A stretch of DNA of 64,000 nt, taken from positions 1 to 64,000 of the forward strand of contig NZ_BOML01000014.1 in assembly GCF_016862175.1 (NCBI RefSeq), read 5' to 3'. Under the pieces are notes generated by a model. The model saw nothing but the letters and a program-made list of their open reading frames with translations, had not been told where the DNA came from and made no database searches. Within the stretch, counting starts at the first letter, position 1. Every line of letters starts with the position of its first letter. A program made the position numbers and the translations under genes. This document shows positions 62,217 to 64,000 of the stretch, in pieces. The stretch comes from Paractinoplanes durhamensis. Lineage in GTDB: Bacteria > Actinomycetota > Actinomycetes > Mycobacteriales > Micromonosporaceae.

Positions 62217-62846
62217 TTAACGGTCGGTCAGGTTGATCTCCGGGCAGTCCAGGGCGGCGGCCAGCCAGGCCCGGGTGATCTCCCCCGCCCGCTCCCAGTC
62301 GACCCCCGGGCGGCGCAGCGCGATCTGGATGCCGAGGCCGTCGGCGATCGCGCAGGCGCCCTGGGCCACCCGGTCGAGGTCGGCGGGCGGATTGATGAGG
62401 CCGGCCCGCACCGCGGCCTCGACCGCGTCGCGGACCAACTGCAGCCAGCCGTCGTAGGCGACGATCGACTCGGCGGCCAGCTCCTCGTCACGCAGGGCGG
62501 TCCGCCAATATTCCACCCAGAGCATCCACTCGGCGCGGGCCGCCTCCGGCTCGCCGTCGTGCGCGGCCAGGTGACCGGCCACCCAGCGCAGCCGTTCCAG
62601 GGGGTCGGCGATCTCGGCGGAACGCCGCCGGGCTTCCTCCAGGAGGTACGCGCTTCGCGCGCGCAACGCCTGCACGACCAGGTCCTCGCGATTGCCGAAC
62701 AGGTACTGCAACGTGCTGACCGAGGTGCCCGCGTGCCCGGCCACGTCGGAGAACCGGGTGTTCTCGAAACCGCGGGCGGCGACCACGTCGCCCGCCTTCA
62801 TCAGGATGTCGTTCTTGTTCCGCGAGGCGCGGCGCACGCTGGCCAA
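62217..62846 (-). CDS. TetR-family regulator, TTG start
   Basis: A 209-residue TetR protein: '[44 protein letters not shown]' is the DNA-binding domain, followed by a helical ligand domain with '[37 protein letters not shown]'. I set the start at TTG 62846 because GGAGG lies 8 nt before it; a GTG at 62837 is 17 nt from that site. Divergent from the amine oxidase gene and co-transcribed with the thioesterase gene, so it may control both units. Confidence 0.85.
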   Translation of the reverse strand: MASVRRASRNKNDILMKAGDVVAARGFENTRFSDVAGHAGTSVSTLQYLFGNREDLVVQALRARSAYLLEEARRRSAEIADPLERLRWVAGHLAAHDGEPEAARAEWMLWVEYWRTALRDEELAAESIVAYDGWLQLVRDAVEAAVRAGLINPPADLDRVAQGACAIADGLGIQIALRRPGVDWERAGEITRAWLAAALDCPEINLTDR

Positions 62847-62859
62847 GATCAGGACCTCC

Positions 62860-62898
62860 GTCGTACGGTATGGCTCACTGGTATGCCCGTACCATATA
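62860..62898. promoter_or_regulatory. Repeat-rich divergent promoter of TetR and amine oxidase genes
   Basis: The 64-bp gap holds imperfect inverted and direct copies of GTACGGTAT/GGTATGCCCGTACC (for example GGTA-N6-TACC near 62881-62894). This is a plausible TetR operator, though symmetry is only partial. Confidence 0.4.
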
Positions 62899-62910
62899 GC
62901 GGAGGCTTGC

Positions 62911-64000
62911 ATGGACGTCGTCGTGGTCGGAGCCGGCCTGGCCGGACTGGTGGCGGCACGGGAGCTGCGCGCGGCCGGGCTGGACGTGGTGCTGCTCGAA
63001 GCCCGCGACCGGGTCGGCGGCCGCACCTGGACCGCGCCGTTCCCGGCGGCCGGCGTCCGGGTCGACCTCGGCGCGGAATGGCTGTCCCCGGAGTCGCACA
63101 CCGCCTTGACCACCGAGCTGACCCGCTACGGCCTGACCACCACCCAGCCACCGGCCGCCCACCACGGGGGCGAGATCTCGGCGGCGGCCGGGCCGGTTCT
63201 TGATCGGATGGACGTCGACGCCGGGCGTCTCGACTTCGACGACCCCGGCTGGCATCGGGCGGCGGGCGACCTCGACGTGTCGTTCGCCGCCTACCTCGAC
63301 GCGATCTGCTCCGATCCGGACGCTCGCGCGCAGCTGCTGGCCTCGGCGTTTGCGCTGATGGGCGCGGACGAAACCGAGTACAGCGCGCTGCATCTGCTGC
63401 ATGAGTTCGCCGGGTTCGGCTCGGCCCGGGCGGCCTTCGAGAACGAGTCGCACCGGGTCGCCGGCGGCACCGACACGCTGGCCAAGGCGATCGCCGCCGA
63501 GCTGGGCGACACCGTCGCGCTCGGGCAGGCGGTCGCCTCGATCGCCGCGGACGGCACGGTCACCACCACGACCGGCGCATCGCACTCGGCGCGCGCCGCG
63601 GTGGTGGCGGTTCCGGTGAACTGCCTGGCCGGCATCGCCTTCCCGGCCGGCATGCCGCTGCCGGACCCGCACGTCGGCCGGGCCGCGAAGATCTGGACCC
63701 GGGTGTCGGGCATCCCCGCGGGCACGACGTCCACGAGCTGGCCGTCGCTGATCGAGACGTATGCGGTGGACGGCGCGGTCGCCGCCTTCGATCTCCGCCG
63801 GGGCCCCGCGGCCGGCCAACGGGAAGCAACCGCGGCCGGCCTCGAAGCCCGCTACCCGGACGCCGAGCTCGGCGAGCAGTTCTGGCACGACTGGACCGCC
63901 GACCCGCACGCCCTCGGCACCTGGTGCGCGGCCGCCCCCGGCCAGCTCGGCGCCCTCCAGACCCTGGCCGACCATCCCGGCCCGCTCTTCTTCGCCGGCG
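62911..64000 (+). CDS. Flavin monoamine oxidase family protein (3' end outside window)
   Basis: Partial gene; 363 codons are visible and the frame is open at the window edge. N-terminal FAD motif '[37 protein letters not shown]' followed by '[11 protein letters not shown]' is typical of the amine oxidase/flavin monoamine oxidase family, which oxidises amines or related compounds with O2. GGAGG ribosome site 5 nt before the ATG. Full family length is usually 430-460 residues, so about 80-100 residues are missing. Divergent from the TetR gene, which may regulate it. Confidence 0.9.
   Translation, partial: MDVVVVGAGLAGLVAARELRAAGLDVVLLEARDRVGGRTWTAPFPAAGVRVDLGAEWLSPESHTALTTELTRYGLTTTQPPAAHHGGEISAAAGPVLDRMDVDAGRLDFDDPGWHRAAGDLDVSFAAYLDAICSDPDARAQLLASAFALMGADETEYSALHLLHEFAGFGSARAAFENESHRVAGGTDTLAKAIAAELGDTVALGQAVASIAADGTVTTTTGASHSARAAVVAVPVNCLAGIAFPAGMPLPDPHVGRAAKIWTRVSGIPAGTTSTSWPSLIETYAVDGAVAAFDLRRGPAAGQREATAAGLEARYPDAELGEQFWHDWTADPHALGTWCAAAPGQLGALQTLADHPGPLFFAG

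Overview
The window is very rich in G+C, dense with genes, uses many GTG starts and carries many short-spaced or leaderless promoters. Family content (LLM/F420-type oxidoreductases, AfsR-type regulators, SAM methyltransferases of the DUF574 type, DosR-regulon-type stress genes, CBM2 plant-polysaccharide enzymes, MAB_1171c-type proteins) points to a chromosomal segment of a mycelial soil actinomycete, most likely Micromonosporaceae close to Actinoplanes. This placement is inferred from gene content; no rRNA or tRNA gene was found to confirm it.

Layout. 1-3.3 kb: a tandem-repeat patch, then a coupled pair (DUF3500 secreted protein and NicO-type nickel/cobalt exporter) whose exporter carries a six-fold 18-residue repeat. 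3.6-7.9 kb: an AfsR-like STAND regulator divergent from a two-gene membrane unit, then a broken SDR gene. 7.9-16 kb: PhoX-like phosphatase, a nucleoside-phosphorylase protein with an apparent effector-associated domain, an LLM oxidoreductase, a methyltransferase, a secreted subtilase and a TetR/MFS efflux pair with a clear operator. 16-17.6 kb: a GH54 arabinofuranosidase with a ricin-type lectin domain. 17.7-31.2 kb: a hypoxia/dormancy-type island (Zn alcohol dehydrogenase, two Acg-type nitroreductases, three double-domain universal stress proteins, CBS protein, flavin-binding protein, wax ester/triacylglycerol synthase, PPDK) with several DosR-like boxes but no dosRS genes. 31.4-34.7 kb: an ImmA/IrrE protease, MAB_1171c membrane protein, XRE regulator and cytochrome P450. 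35.6-39.5 kb: glcDEF glycolate oxidase operon, followed by an MBL-fold hydrolase with a perfect 37-bp dyad at its promoter. 40.4-43.8 kb: divergent CBM2 rhamnogalacturonan lyase and CBM2 SGNH esterase sharing a perfect CebR-type box. 44-50.5 kb: GGDEF-EAL protein, TetR/esterase pair, monooxygenase and a frameshifted MMPL transporter. 50.6-53.2 kb: small protein, smpB, LLM oxidoreductase and a 5'-truncated dioxygenase. 53.2-58.3 kb: lone xylose-type binding protein, GntR-ABC unit and an aldehyde dehydrogenase. 58.4-64 kb: NACHT-family STAND NTPase (candidate antiphage NLR-like protein), TetR/thioesterase unit and a flavin amine oxidase running off the end.

The genes suggest a soil organism that degrades pectin and arabinan (local LacI-family operators), survives low oxygen on stored lipid and phosphoenolpyruvate cycling (the stress island), and carries immunity-type STAND and effector proteins (nucleosidase-EAD, NACHT) scattered as single genes. 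The best candidates for new biology are the nucleosidase-EAD protein (9309-10562), the NACHT protein (58407-61439), the repeat-expanded NicO exporter, and the protease/membrane protein/XRE/P450 cassette. Several starts were revised using a recurrent leaderless pattern: a TANNNT hexamer 6-7 nt before the start codon.
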